Assembly (NCBI GenBank): GCA_020073215.1
Contig: JAIQFO010000009.1
Location: 81,994 to 145,993, forward strand
Origin: Terriglobia bacterium
GTDB taxonomy: Bacteria; Acidobacteriota; Terriglobia; Terriglobales; Acidobacteriaceae
Length of the DNA stretch: 64,000 bases
Reading direction: 5' to 3'
Shown: positions 20,123-28,223 of the stretch, piece by piece
Layout: each line of letters opens with the position of its first letter
How positions within the stretch are numbered: position 1 is the stretch's first letter
Position numbers and translations under genes: made by a program
The notes under the pieces: generated by a model
What the model was told of the DNA's origin: nothing
Seen by the model: only the letters and a program-made list of their open reading frames with translations
Databases searched by the model: none

Positions 20123-21046
20123 CTATCCGCGGGCTGCGCCACGCGCGCGTGCCGACTGAATGAGCACTTCGACGGCGGGAAAGGATTTCGCGATCGTGAA
20201 GGTGCGCTCCGGCGGCAGCACGCCGCTGGCAATCGATTTCACCATCATCTCAATCGCCTGATCCGCGTTGGGTGGAATGAAAATCGTGGCGGTCAGCAGA
20301 TTGCTGCGCACCCACTCTTGTCCGGTCTTGGGAAGTCCATCGCAGCCGAGAAACGCCATCTTCTGCCACGCCTTCCGCAATTCGCTGCATTCCTCAAAGG
20401 CTTTGCGGGCTCCCATGGCCATCGAATCGTCCTGCGCGCAAACCGCCTCGATCTTCGCCTGGCGTGAAGTGGAAAGACAAAGAAATGAGCTGACCGTTTT
20501 GTGGGCGCTGGCTTCGGTCCAATGCGCCTTCAGCGCGCGAAGTTGCACGTTCTCGGGCTTGGTTTCAAGGAACCCGGTGTAGCGCTGTTTCGCGGCCGAA
20601 CTGTCGGAGGGCCCTTGAATATAGAGAACGATCCCGCCTGCGGGCAGCAGCGCGCCCACTTGCCGTCCCTGGATGCGGCCGATCTCTTCGTGGTTGGAAG
20701 TAATGGCAAACACCGGCACCTGGCAATGGCGGCGGAGTTCGGAGATGTAGTCGGCATTCGAATTCAGCAGCACCACTCCAATTCCAGCAGCAGCGGCGGC
20801 GCGCACAACCTGCGGATGCGCCGTAGAGCCGGCCGGTTCGAAGATAATGGCGTCGGGCCGTGGGGCGTTCGTGGAATGGATGCTGGAAAGTAGTTGCTGG
20901 CTCTGCACGATCCCGTCGTTGCCGGCATACACGATCTGAAGCTCAACCCCCAGTTTGCGTGCGGCTTGTTGCGCCGCCGAGGTCTGCTCGATCTGGTAAT
21001 CGTTATCGTCGTTGGTCAGCGAAAGCAGGAAGCGCGGCTTCTTCAT
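20123..21046 (-). CDS. Periplasmic-binding-protein-like sugar-binding protein, no signal peptide
   Basis: 307 residues from the ATG at 21046 (MKKPRFLLSLTND). Type I periplasmic-binding fold of the ribose/galactose-binding family (Peripla_BP_4): DNDYQIEQTSAAQQAARKLGVELQIVYAGND, DAIIFEPAGST, ITSNHEEIGRIQGRQVGALLP, VCAQDDSMAMGARKAFEE and FLGCDGLPKTGQEWV. Normal members feed ABC importers, but this one has neither signal peptide nor lipobox, no helix-turn-helix in front, and no transporter genes beside it. It may be a cytoplasmic ligand sensor. The tRNA gene follows in the opposite direction 99 bases away. Confidence 0.75.
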   Translation of the reverse strand: MKKPRFLLSLTNDDNDYQIEQTSAAQQAARKLGVELQIVYAGNDGIVQSQQLLSSIHSTNAPRPDAIIFEPAGSTAHPQVVRAAAAAGIGVVLLNSNADYISELRRHCQVPVFAITSNHEEIGRIQGRQVGALLPAGGIVLYIQGPSDSSAAKQRYTGFLETKPENVQLRALKAHWTEASAHKTVSSFLCLSTSRQAKIEAVCAQDDSMAMGARKAFEECSELRKAWQKMAFLGCDGLPKTGQEWVRSNLLTATIFIPPNADQAIEMMVKSIASGVLPPERTFTIAKSFPAVEVLIQSARARGAARG

Positions 21047-21144
21047 ACCATGGACGTGTCTGGGCAATCATACCCCGAGCCGGCGTCCGCCACGGGTGAC
21101 GACGGTAACCCGCCCTCGCCGCGAATGTGTAAGATATGGATGCG

Positions 21145-21220
21145 GGGCCCGTAGCTCAACGGTTAGAGCAGCAGACTCATAATCTGTTGGTTCTAGGTTC
21201 AAATCCTAGCGGGCCCACCA
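21145..21220 (+). tRNA. tRNA with CAT anticodon (Met elongator or Ile2)
   Basis: 76 nt with CCA encoded. Acceptor stem GGGCCCG/CGGGCCC, D-arm GCTC/GAGC, anticodon stem GCAGA/TCTGT with loop CTCATAA (anticodon CAT), T-arm CTAGG-TTCAAAT-CCTAG. It is not the initiator (no GGG/CCC anticodon-stem pairs and the first acceptor pair is matched). CAT could be elongator Met or the lysidine-modified Ile2; the TTGGT variable region resembles E. coli Ile2, but the choice is open. Confidence 0.93.
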
Positions 21221-21361
21221 GGGCTACTAGATGACCGAAGCCGCGTAGGTTCACGTTCTGTCCTTGGGTTCTGAGTGCAATCCCATCTGGTTACAACGGT
21301 TAACTTCCGGATTGCCTGTGATCCAGGATCTATGCGCTCTTTGATCGACTACACTGGCTAA

Positions 21362-23770
21362 ATGACGGTTACGCTACCCTCTGGGGAAGAGGCTCTGAAA
21401 GATCGCCGCCGCATGGGCTCATTCTTGCTGGGATTGTTCCTGTTGTGCGCCAGCACCCTCATGTACGAGGTCGTTTTGACACGACTTCTGAGTGTGACCT
21501 GTTGGTATTACCTCGCCTTTGTGTCGGTATCAATGGCGATGTTCGGCATGACGGCGGGCGCACTCTCGATTCAACTGCGTCCCGACTGGTTCACCGAAGG
21601 ACTGATCCGTCGCAGACTGGCTCAGTCCGCGATGGCCACCGCCGTCGCCATGCCACTGTCGCTGGTGACGATGCTCGCCATCCCAGTGGATGTCTCATGG
21701 GCACTGCAGACCGTCTTCAGCTTCGTGCTTTTCTCGGCGGTGATCTCGGTACCCTTCTTTTTTTCCGGAGTGGCGGTCTGTATATCGCTGACCCGGTCGC
21801 CGTTTGCGATGGGCCGGGTCTACTTTACCGATCTGGCAGGAGCTTCTCTCGGCTGCCTGGCTTCCGTGCTTCTCCTGAGTCTGATCGACGCTCCGAGCGC
21901 GATTTTCGTGATCGCAGCGGTGCTCTTTGTCAGTGCCGCGGCCTATGGAGCCTATGCGGGGGAAGCGGTGATTCGCCGGCGCTCGCTGTATGGCGCGGCC
22001 GCGATGCTGGTCTTCGGAATCGCCAATGCGTCGACACTGTATGGAATCCAGCCGATCTGGGCCAAAGGCTCCATCGACTACCGAGCCAACATCCTGGTGG
22101 AGAAGTGGAATCCTATCTCGAAGGTGCGGGTATTTCAGCCGCAGATTGGACCACCGTTGGTGTGGGGTCCCAGCCCCCGGATGCCGGCCTTGAATGTGGA
22201 GGAGATTGGGCTGAATATCGACAACGCCGCGGGAACGGCGATCACACGGTTCAATGGCGATCTGAAAACGCTGGACTTCCTGCGATACGACGTGACCTCG
22301 GTGGGCGCGCAACTGAGGAGCGGTGGAACGGGGGCCATTATCGGCGTTGGTGGCGGACGCGACGTTCTGAATTGCGCGGCCCAGGGGTTCACGCGGATTG
22401 TCGGAATCGAAGTGAACAGCGCCATGGTGGAGCTGACCAGCAAGCGGTTGGAATGGTTTTCCGGTTTCACGAAGATACCCGGATTTGAGCTTCACCATGA
22501 CGAAGGCCGCAGCTACCTGACCCGATCCGGAGAGCACTTCGACCTGATACAGGCATCGCTGGTGGATACGTGGGCAGCGACGTCCGCGGGCGCGATGACT
22601 CTATCGGAGAACGCCTTGTACACCGTGGACGGATGGAAGGTCTTCTATGAGCACCTGAAGCCAGGCGGTGTGATTACCTTCAGCCGCTGGTTCTCTGGCC
22701 CTGAGGGCACGGAGACCTACCGCCTGTACGCGCTGGCGCGCGCCATGCTGATGGCCGAGGGGGTCAGGAATCCGGAAGCCCACCTGGCGCTGATCAGTTC
22801 CGCAAGGGTTGCGACGCTGCTGGCGAGCAATCAGCCGTTTCCCCAGCGGGACATTCAGAAGCTGAAGTCCATCATCAGCGATATGTCGTTCACGCCGGTC
22901 GTAATCCCGGGCGAACCGATTCTGGAGCCTGAGTTGCAGCGGATCGTTGCCGCTAGCAGCCTGGAGGGAATGGCAGCCCTCCGCGAGGGAAGCGACGTGG
23001 ACTATTCGCCCACGTTCGACTCGTCGCCGTACTTCTTTAACGCCGTCCACATCAAGAACATCGTGAAGCTGGCCAGAAACGGCGGAGCCGGCTTTAACCT
23101 GCGCGCCATGCTGTTCCTGCTTGGCTTCATGGTAGCCGCCTTGATTCTCGTCATGACAACGATCGTTCTGCCAGCGAGACTGCTGAACTCCCGGACAGAT
23201 GGCGCGCCGAAGCCCTTGTATGGGGCGGTGGCCTATTTCATCGCGATTGGGCTGGGATTCATCCTGGTGGAGATGGCGATGATGCAACAGCTATCGATCT
23301 TCCTCGGGCATCCCATCTACTCGATGGTGGTGGTGCTGGGTGGTCTGATTCTTTCGGCCGGAGTCGGCAGCCTTGCCTCCGACAGATGGCGACTGACGGA
23401 GAGCTGGCGGAGTCGAGTCCCGGCACTGGCTGCCGCTTTCTCGGTGGTCGCTTACTCTCTTGCAGTGGTGCCGGCGATACATGCGTTTACGGCGGAATTG
23501 CTGTGGCAGAGAGTCCTGATTTGCCTGGCTCTGGTTTCTCCGTGTGGCTTTCTGCTTGGATTCTGCTTCCCGGTCGGGATGCGATGGTTGAACGCTCTGT
23601 CGCAGGGGCGCAACCTGCCATGGATGTGGGCATTGAACGGCGCAGCCGGAACGCTGGGGAGTTTCATCGCGATCCTGATCTCGATGGACTTGAGCATTGG
23701 GTTCTGCGCATTGACGGGCGCGGGATGCTATCTGCTCGCCGGACTCGCGATGCCGGCGAAGGCAACTTAG
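21362..23770 (+). CDS. Polytopic membrane protein with spermidine-synthase-like domain
   Basis: 802 residues in three parts. Residues about 17-225 hold six to seven membrane helices (MGSFLLGLFLLCASTLMYEVVLTRLLS opens the first). Residues about 300-530 form a Rossmann methyltransferase-like domain with GAIIGVGGGRDVLNCAAQG and IVGIEVNSAMVELTSKRL, as in spermidine synthase; YLTRSGEHFDLIQASLVDTWA follows. Residues about 570-800 hold seven to eight more helices (GLGFILVEMAMMQQLSIFLGHP). Such fusions are widespread and mostly uncharacterised. The soluble domain lacks a clear GDG-D polyamine motif, so aminopropyl transfer is unproven. It lies 141 bases after the tRNA. Confidence 0.8.
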   Translation: MTVTLPSGEEALKDRRRMGSFLLGLFLLCASTLMYEVVLTRLLSVTCWYYLAFVSVSMAMFGMTAGALSIQLRPDWFTEGLIRRRLAQSAMATAVAMPLSLVTMLAIPVDVSWALQTVFSFVLFSAVISVPFFFSGVAVCISLTRSPFAMGRVYFTDLAGASLGCLASVLLLSLIDAPSAIFVIAAVLFVSAAAYGAYAGEAVIRRRSLYGAAAMLVFGIANASTLYGIQPIWAKGSIDYRANILVEKWNPISKVRVFQPQIGPPLVWGPSPRMPALNVEEIGLNIDNAAGTAITRFNGDLKTLDFLRYDVTSVGAQLRSGGTGAIIGVGGGRDVLNCAAQGFTRIVGIEVNSAMVELTSKRLEWFSGFTKIPGFELHHDEGRSYLTRSGEHFDLIQASLVDTWAATSAGAMTLSENALYTVDGWKVFYEHLKPGGVITFSRWFSGPEGTETYRLYALARAMLMAEGVRNPEAHLALISSARVATLLASNQPFPQRDIQKLKSIISDMSFTPVVIPGEPILEPELQRIVAASSLEGMAALREGSDVDYSPTFDSSPYFFNAVHIKNIVKLARNGGAGFNLRAMLFLLGFMVAALILVMTTIVLPARLLNSRTDGAPKPLYGAVAYFIAIGLGFILVEMAMMQQLSIFLGHPIYSMVVVLGGLILSAGVGSLASDRWRLTESWRSRVPALAAAFSVVAYSLAVVPAIHAFTAELLWQRVLICLALVSPCGFLLGFCFPVGMRWLNALSQGRNLPWMWALNGAAGTLGSFIAILISMDLSIGFCALTGAGCYLLAGLAMPAKAT

Positions 23771-24085
23771 CTATTGGAAGTGCCAGTGAGCTAGGCTGTG
23801 CAAGCGGCCAAGGATCTCGAAGGCGGCGACGGCACCGCATTTGCCGATTCGCAATCTCGATTTAAGAGCATTGGCCGATTGTCTCCGAGTGGTCGGCAGG
23901 TCGGAAACTGGGAACCTGGCTCGTAGTTGATGCAGGATCCCCATTACACTCCGTCGAAAGTCGCACGTAACCCGTTTGGAATCAATGAACCTTTAAAATG
24001 CGCTTTCATCGCTATGGGTGGGCCACAGGCCCATGGGAACTCATTGGTCGGTTTGCGATTGGCGACCCTTAACCTCCTCACCCCC
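23771..24085. other. Intergenic region between convergent genes
   Basis: 315 bases between two converging genes. A small hairpin TGGGCC-ACA-GGCCCA (about 24017-24031) could serve as a terminator for either side but lacks a T-run. I see no gene or repeat of the families found elsewhere here. Confidence 0.35.
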
Positions 24086-25561
24086 TCACCCCACCGGCAA
24101 GCTAAAGTAGAAAACCGACCCATGCCCCAACTGGCTGGTAACGCCAAGCCGCCCGCCATGGGCTTCCACGATGGCTTTGCAGATGGCCAGTCCCATGCCC
24201 GTTCCGTGCACTTGCACCCGCTGATTTCGTCCGCGATAGAACTTTTCGAAGACCAGCGACTGCTCAAAGTCGTCGATGCCCGGCCCGCGATCGGCAATGT
24301 TGACGGTAACCGTCTGGTCCTTGGCTTCAGCCGTAATGCGGATGGGGGCATCGGCGGGTGAGTACTTGGCGGCGTTCTCGATCAGGTGCACCAGAACTTC
24401 CTTGATGTGGGCTGAGTCCATGCGCGCGTTGGGAAGGCCGGCGGGAATCCTGATGTCCACCGGATGCTGGATGAGAAGTTGCTTCAGTTCGTCAAGCGCC
24501 GCCTCAACCACGTTGCCGATGGGCGCCGCTTCAAAGCAAAACTCGACTTTGTTGGCATCCAACTGCGCCATCTCGGCCGCTTCTCCGATCAGCCGGTTCA
24601 GCCGGTCGCTTTCTTCGTTGATGATGGTCAGCAGTTCCTGTCTCTCTTCCGGCGAATGACCCTCGTGAGAATGACCCGGGCTGCCAAGCAGCGAGGTTAC
24701 CGACGCCTTAATAGCGGTGAGCGGAGTGCGAAACTCATGCGTAACCGAATCGAGCAACACCGAGCGCAACTGCTCGCTTTCGCGCGCGGCTTCAGCGCGG
24801 CTCAGCTTTTCGACGGCGCCGGCGCGCTCGATCGAGATCGCCACCAGGCTGCCAATCGCCTCCAAGGTTTGCCGCGAAAGCACCGAACCGGAGACGCCCA
24901 TGCAACCCACTACGCGCATGCCCATGCGGAGCGGCATAAAGGCCAGTTGCTGGAGGGCATCGAATCGAGGTTCACCGTGCAAGCAGATCAATTGGAGATC
25001 GCGCGATTCCAATCCGTCGATGGTGGGGCCAGAGCGATAAACGTCGCTCCGGCTCGACAACGAAATCGCCGCCGACCGGATGCCGAACGATTCGACAATG
25101 TGGCGGGGAATCAGATTCAACAACTCGGCCGGGTTGTCGCTCGAAAGCAGCAATTGGCTGAAGGCATATAGGCGTTCCAGTTCCCGCCGCCGCTCGACGG
25201 CCGACCGCGTCCCGCGCCGGGCACGCTCCGCTAGTTCGCTGGCCGTGACGGCGGTGACCAGAAAGGCGAACAGGGCGATCCAGTTCTGCGGGTCAGCAAT
25301 GGTAAAAGTGCCGATCGGAGGCAGAAAAAAATAGTTGAAAGCGAGCGTGGCAATCACCGACATGAAAACCGCTTGCCGCAAGCGCCAGAAAGCGGAGATC
25401 CCGAGAACTCCCAGCAAGAAAGCGAGAGCCATCGTCGTCGGATTGAGATGAAGCCAGCGATAGCCAACCAGAGTAATTCCGGCGACCGTCAACGCCGCAA
25501 TCACGTATCCCGATACGTATCTGGCCGCAGCATTCACGAGGCGATTGTATGACAAAGACAA
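24086..25561 (-). CDS. kdpD: KdpD C-terminal half: membrane sensor histidine kinase
   Basis: 491 residues corresponding to the second half of KdpD. Four membrane helices of the DUF4118 sensor lie within about 14-105 (FNYFFLPPIGTFTIADPQNWIALFAFLVTAVTASELA is diagnostic). Then a GAF-like region (about 125-250), a HisKA domain with phospho-accepting His275 (DSVTHEFRTPLTAIKASVTSLLG) and a HATPase domain (HLIENAAKYS, DRGPGI, GTGMGLAI). It should phosphorylate the KdpE-like regulator at 27196. The N-terminal KdpD and USP domains are missing and are encoded by a separate gene in the opposite direction (25712). A word-repeat hairpin lies in the gap between them. Confidence 0.9.
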   Translation of the reverse strand: MSLSYNRLVNAAARYVSGYVIAALTVAGITLVGYRWLHLNPTTMALAFLLGVLGISAFWRLRQAVFMSVIATLAFNYFFLPPIGTFTIADPQNWIALFAFLVTAVTASELAERARRGTRSAVERRRELERLYAFSQLLLSSDNPAELLNLIPRHIVESFGIRSAAISLSSRSDVYRSGPTIDGLESRDLQLICLHGEPRFDALQQLAFMPLRMGMRVVGCMGVSGSVLSRQTLEAIGSLVAISIERAGAVEKLSRAEAARESEQLRSVLLDSVTHEFRTPLTAIKASVTSLLGSPGHSHEGHSPEERQELLTIINEESDRLNRLIGEAAEMAQLDANKVEFCFEAAPIGNVVEAALDELKQLLIQHPVDIRIPAGLPNARMDSAHIKEVLVHLIENAAKYSPADAPIRITAEAKDQTVTVNIADRGPGIDDFEQSLVFEKFYRGRNQRVQVHGTGMGLAICKAIVEAHGGRLGVTSQLGHGSVFYFSLPVG

Positions 25562-25663
25562 GGTCAGAGGTGAGAGGTCAGATTGCAGAGGTTGGACCCG
25601 TCACACAAACAACGCGGGGATGCCGGGGCTTCACCTCTGCAATCTGACCTAGTACCTCTGACC
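25560..25663. repeat. Word-repeat inverted repeat (GGTCAGAGG type)
   Basis: Left arm 25560-25592 and right arm 25632-25663 are made of AGGTCAGA words and pair well. It lies between the divergent starts of the two kdpD halves; the same words recur at 40213-40307. Confidence 0.7.
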
Positions 25664-25711
25664 TGATTCCCACATCGACAAACTCGAATCTCTCAACGAC
25701 AATAATCGGCG

Positions 25712-26839
25712 ATGCCCAAGACCCCCGAGCAGTGGCTGGAGGAGTGTTCGCCGGCGGAGAAGAAGGGAGGAGTGTTCAAGCTCTTTCTTGGCTACGCTCC
25801 CGGCGTGGGCAAGACCTACACCATGCTGACCGAGGCGATCCGTCGCCACACCCGCGGTGAAGATGTGGTCGTAGGAGTAGTCGAAACCCACGGGCGCAAA
25901 ACGGTGGCGGACCTGGTCACCAAGCTGGAAGCGGTGCCGCGCAAAACCATCGAATACAAGGGCGCGCTTTTCGAAGAAATGGACGTGGACGCCATTCTCG
26001 CGCGCCACCCTTGCGTCGCTCTGGTCGACGAACTGGCGCACACCAACATCGAGGGCAGCAAACATCGCAAACGCTACGAAGATGTGCTCGAACTGCTCGA
26101 CGCGGGCATCGATGTTCTCTCCACCATGAACATCCAGCACCTGGAAAGCGTGACTCCGACGGTCCAGGGAGTCACCGGCATCCAAGTGCGCGAAACCGTT
26201 CCCGACTGGGTGCTGCAAAGAGTCAACGAAGTGGTGATGATCGACCTGACTCCGGAGGCGTTGCAGAACCGTATGCGCCGCGGCGACGTGTACCCGCAGG
26301 AACGCGTGGGACGGGCGCTCGAAAACTTCTTCCGCGAGACGAATCTGATCGCTTTGCGCGAACTGGCGTTGCGCCAGGTGGCCCAGCAGGTGGATCTAAG
26401 CCTGGAACAGCACCGCGGAGAACAGGCCGACGATCGAGCCCCGGTTGCCATCCGCGAGCGTATCGCGGTATGCATCAGTTCAAACCCGGCGGCGCAGTAT
26501 CTGGTGGCGCGCGGCGCGCGCATGGCGCAGGCAATGAATGCCGATCTTTTTGTGGTCTATACCGATCTGGGGCAAGACTCGAGTGAGGCCAATCAGCGAA
26601 CCTTGAACGCCAACGTGCAATTCGCGGAGAACGTTGGCGCCTCGGTGGTGCGGCTGAAAGGCAAGAGCGTTGCCCATGCCGTAGCGGAATTCGTCAATGA
26701 GAAACACATCACGCAAGTAGTCTTTGGGCGCTCCGCCACGCGGGGCTGGAAGCGGTATTTCTATCTTTCCGCCATCCATCAGTTCTTGCGCGATGCCCCG
26801 GCGGTCGACGTGCACATTGTCACCCAGGAACCCGGCTGA
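25712..26839 (+). CDS. kdpD: KdpD N-terminal half with USP domain
   Basis: 375 residues equal to the cytoplasmic first half of KdpD. The KdpD domain (about 20-230) carries a Walker A, GYAPGVGKTY (27-36), and the LVDELAHTN segment (104-112). Residues about 248-372 form a universal-stress-protein domain (VCISSNPAAQYLVARGARMAQ, then QVVFGRSATRGWKRYF), the region that senses cyclic di-AMP in several bacteria. Alone it has no kinase core. It presumably acts in trans on the histidine kinase at 24086-25561, its divergent neighbour. The MPKTPEQWLEEC start is typical for KdpD. Confidence 0.92.
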   Translation: MPKTPEQWLEECSPAEKKGGVFKLFLGYAPGVGKTYTMLTEAIRRHTRGEDVVVGVVETHGRKTVADLVTKLEAVPRKTIEYKGALFEEMDVDAILARHPCVALVDELAHTNIEGSKHRKRYEDVLELLDAGIDVLSTMNIQHLESVTPTVQGVTGIQVRETVPDWVLQRVNEVVMIDLTPEALQNRMRRGDVYPQERVGRALENFFRETNLIALRELALRQVAQQVDLSLEQHRGEQADDRAPVAIRERIAVCISSNPAAQYLVARGARMAQAMNADLFVVYTDLGQDSSEANQRTLNANVQFAENVGASVVRLKGKSVAHAVAEFVNEKHITQVVFGRSATRGWKRYFYLSAIHQFLRDAPAVDVHIVTQEPG

Positions 26840-26924
26840 TCGGAACCGGCGCTTAAGTCGGCCTTGGGAAGGTCGTGAGTTCGCAGGCGTTAAGGCTCCA
26901 CTCTTGTTCCAGGGTTCCGGCTTC

Positions 26925-26988
26925 GTATCAGGGTATGCCTTCAGGCATACCGTAAGTCGCGGAAGTCGGTTCCGGCTTTAGCCGCTGC
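26925..26988 (+). repeat. REP-like element (GGTATGCC type)
   Basis: Hairpin 1 GGTATGCCTTCAGGCATACC (26932-26951), CGTAAGTC, then hairpin 2 CGGCTTTAGCCG (26973-26984). First of two elements in tandem in the 356-base gap before the kdpE-like gene. Confidence 0.75.
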
Positions 26989-27020
26989 CGGCGGCGAAAG
27001 AACTACGGCCCGATCGAGTT

Positions 27021-27088
27021 TTGGGAAGGGCACGAGTTTACTCGTGCCGTAAGTCGTTGAAAGTGTGCACGCGCTTTAGCGCCGGAGG
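27021..27088 (+). repeat. REP-like element (GGCACGAG type)
   Basis: GGGAAGGGCACGAGTTTACT then CGTGCC (hairpin 1), CGTAAGTC, hairpin 2 GCGCTTTAGCGC (27071-27082) and GGAGG. In tandem with the copy at 26925. The rest of the gap holds no recognisable gene. Confidence 0.75.
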
Positions 27089-27195
27089 TGAGCTTTTGGT
27101 GCTCTCCACGAATTTTTCCGTCACCCTAAGGGAGGAACCTTCTGAGCTGAAATGTGTTCTTGAATGCAATTCCAGGCATATTGGAGCACAAACTT

Positions 27196-27885
27196 TTGGA
27201 CCATAAACACATTCTGGTAGTCGACGACGAATCCCAGATCACGCGGGTGCTGCGAACGTCCCTGTCCACTCACGGATACGACATCCGCGTGGCCAACGAC
27301 GGCGAGACTGCGCTCGAGATCATGAAAGACTGGTCGCCGGATATGGTTATCACCGATCTGGCCATGCCCAACATGGACGGCCTGGAATTGTGCCGCCGCC
27401 TGCGGGCAAAGACCCAGATTCCCATCATCGTGCTCTCGGTGCGCGGTGAGGAGCGCACCAAGGTTCAGGCCCTGGATGCGGGCGCCGACGATTACATCAC
27501 CAAGCCGTTCGGCATGGAGGAACTCCTGGCGCGCGTCCGTGCCAGTTTCCGCCGCGCGCGCACCAGAGAGTCGGAACTCGGGCCAATCGAAGCGGGCGAC
27601 TTCAAAATCGATCCCGGAGCCCGCAGCGTTTTAGTAAAAGACCGTGCCGTTCACCTGACGCCAAAAGAATTTGACTTACTCTCGTTTCTCGCCCGCCACC
27701 CCGGTAAAGTGATTACGCATCGCGCCTTGCTCGCGGCCGTATGGGGCGGCGCAAGCACCGAACAAGTCGAATACCTGCGCGTGTTCGTGGCGCAACTCCG
27801 CAAAAAACTTGAGCCCTCGCCGAATTCCCCTCGCTATATCGTGACTGACCCCTGGGTGGGCTACCGCTTCGAGCCGGGAGATTGA
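27196..27885 (+). CDS. kdpE: KdpE-like response regulator, OmpR/PhoB family
   Basis: 229 residues from a TTG at 27196 with GGAG nine bases upstream, giving DHKHILVVDDESQITRVL; an ATG at 27154 would add 14 unconserved residues. The receiver domain has the acidic pair (VVDDE), phospho-acceptor Asp54 (VITDLAMPNMDG), Thr/Ser (IIVLSVRG) and Lys (YITKPFGMEELLARV). A winged-helix DNA-binding domain follows (LTPKEFDLLSFLARHPGKVITHRALLAAVWG, VEYLRVFVAQLRKKLE). It should activate the kdp genes immediately downstream when phosphorylated by the split KdpD kinase. Confidence 0.9.
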   Translation: MDHKHILVVDDESQITRVLRTSLSTHGYDIRVANDGETALEIMKDWSPDMVITDLAMPNMDGLELCRRLRAKTQIPIIVLSVRGEERTKVQALDAGADDYITKPFGMEELLARVRASFRRARTRESELGPIEAGDFKIDPGARSVLVKDRAVHLTPKEFDLLSFLARHPGKVITHRALLAAVWGGASTEQVEYLRVFVAQLRKKLEPSPNSPRYIVTDPWVGYRFEPGD

Positions 27886-27901
27886 CCCGCCAGAACTCAC
27901 G

Positions 27902-27946
27902 TAGGGACAGCCGCCCCCGGCTGTCCAGCCGAGCGCAGCTCGGCAG
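27902..27946. repeat. Double GC palindrome
   Basis: GGGACAGCCG-CCCC-CGGCTGTCC (27904-27926), followed by GCCGAGC-GCA-GCTCGGC (27928-27944). The same double unit occurs near 60714-60798. It lies just after the kdpE-like stop and may end its transcript. Confidence 0.65.
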
Positions 27947-28223
27947 ACGCCGGTGGTCGTCAGCGCCAAGCGCATCCGATCCCCCGCCCTTATGACTTCT
28001 TTACGAACTGCTTACCTAACTTTTATGGGGAAACCTGTCTAATCGAGATGGCACGGAAGCCGCCTCCGAGTGCATCGGAATGACTTATCTCCTGCTCACG
28101 TTGATTGCGCTGGCTGTGGCCTTCTTGTTGTGGTTCCTGGCGGCGCTTATCCGAGAGAACCGGCAACTTCGGCCACGCGCGGGAAACGCGGCTCGACCCC
28201 GACAACAGGGAGAACTGGTCTTT

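Noticed and set aside
21145..21362. tRNA-adjacent integration site of a mobile element
   Set aside because: No integrase, no repeat of the tRNA 3' end further along, and the next gene is an ordinary membrane protein.
28080..28223. Upstream extension of the barrel gene giving an extra membrane helix
   Set aside because: An outer-membrane protein should start with its signal peptide; two successive hydrophobic helices and a poor ribosome-binding site argue against this start, although a separate small membrane peptide cannot be fully excluded.
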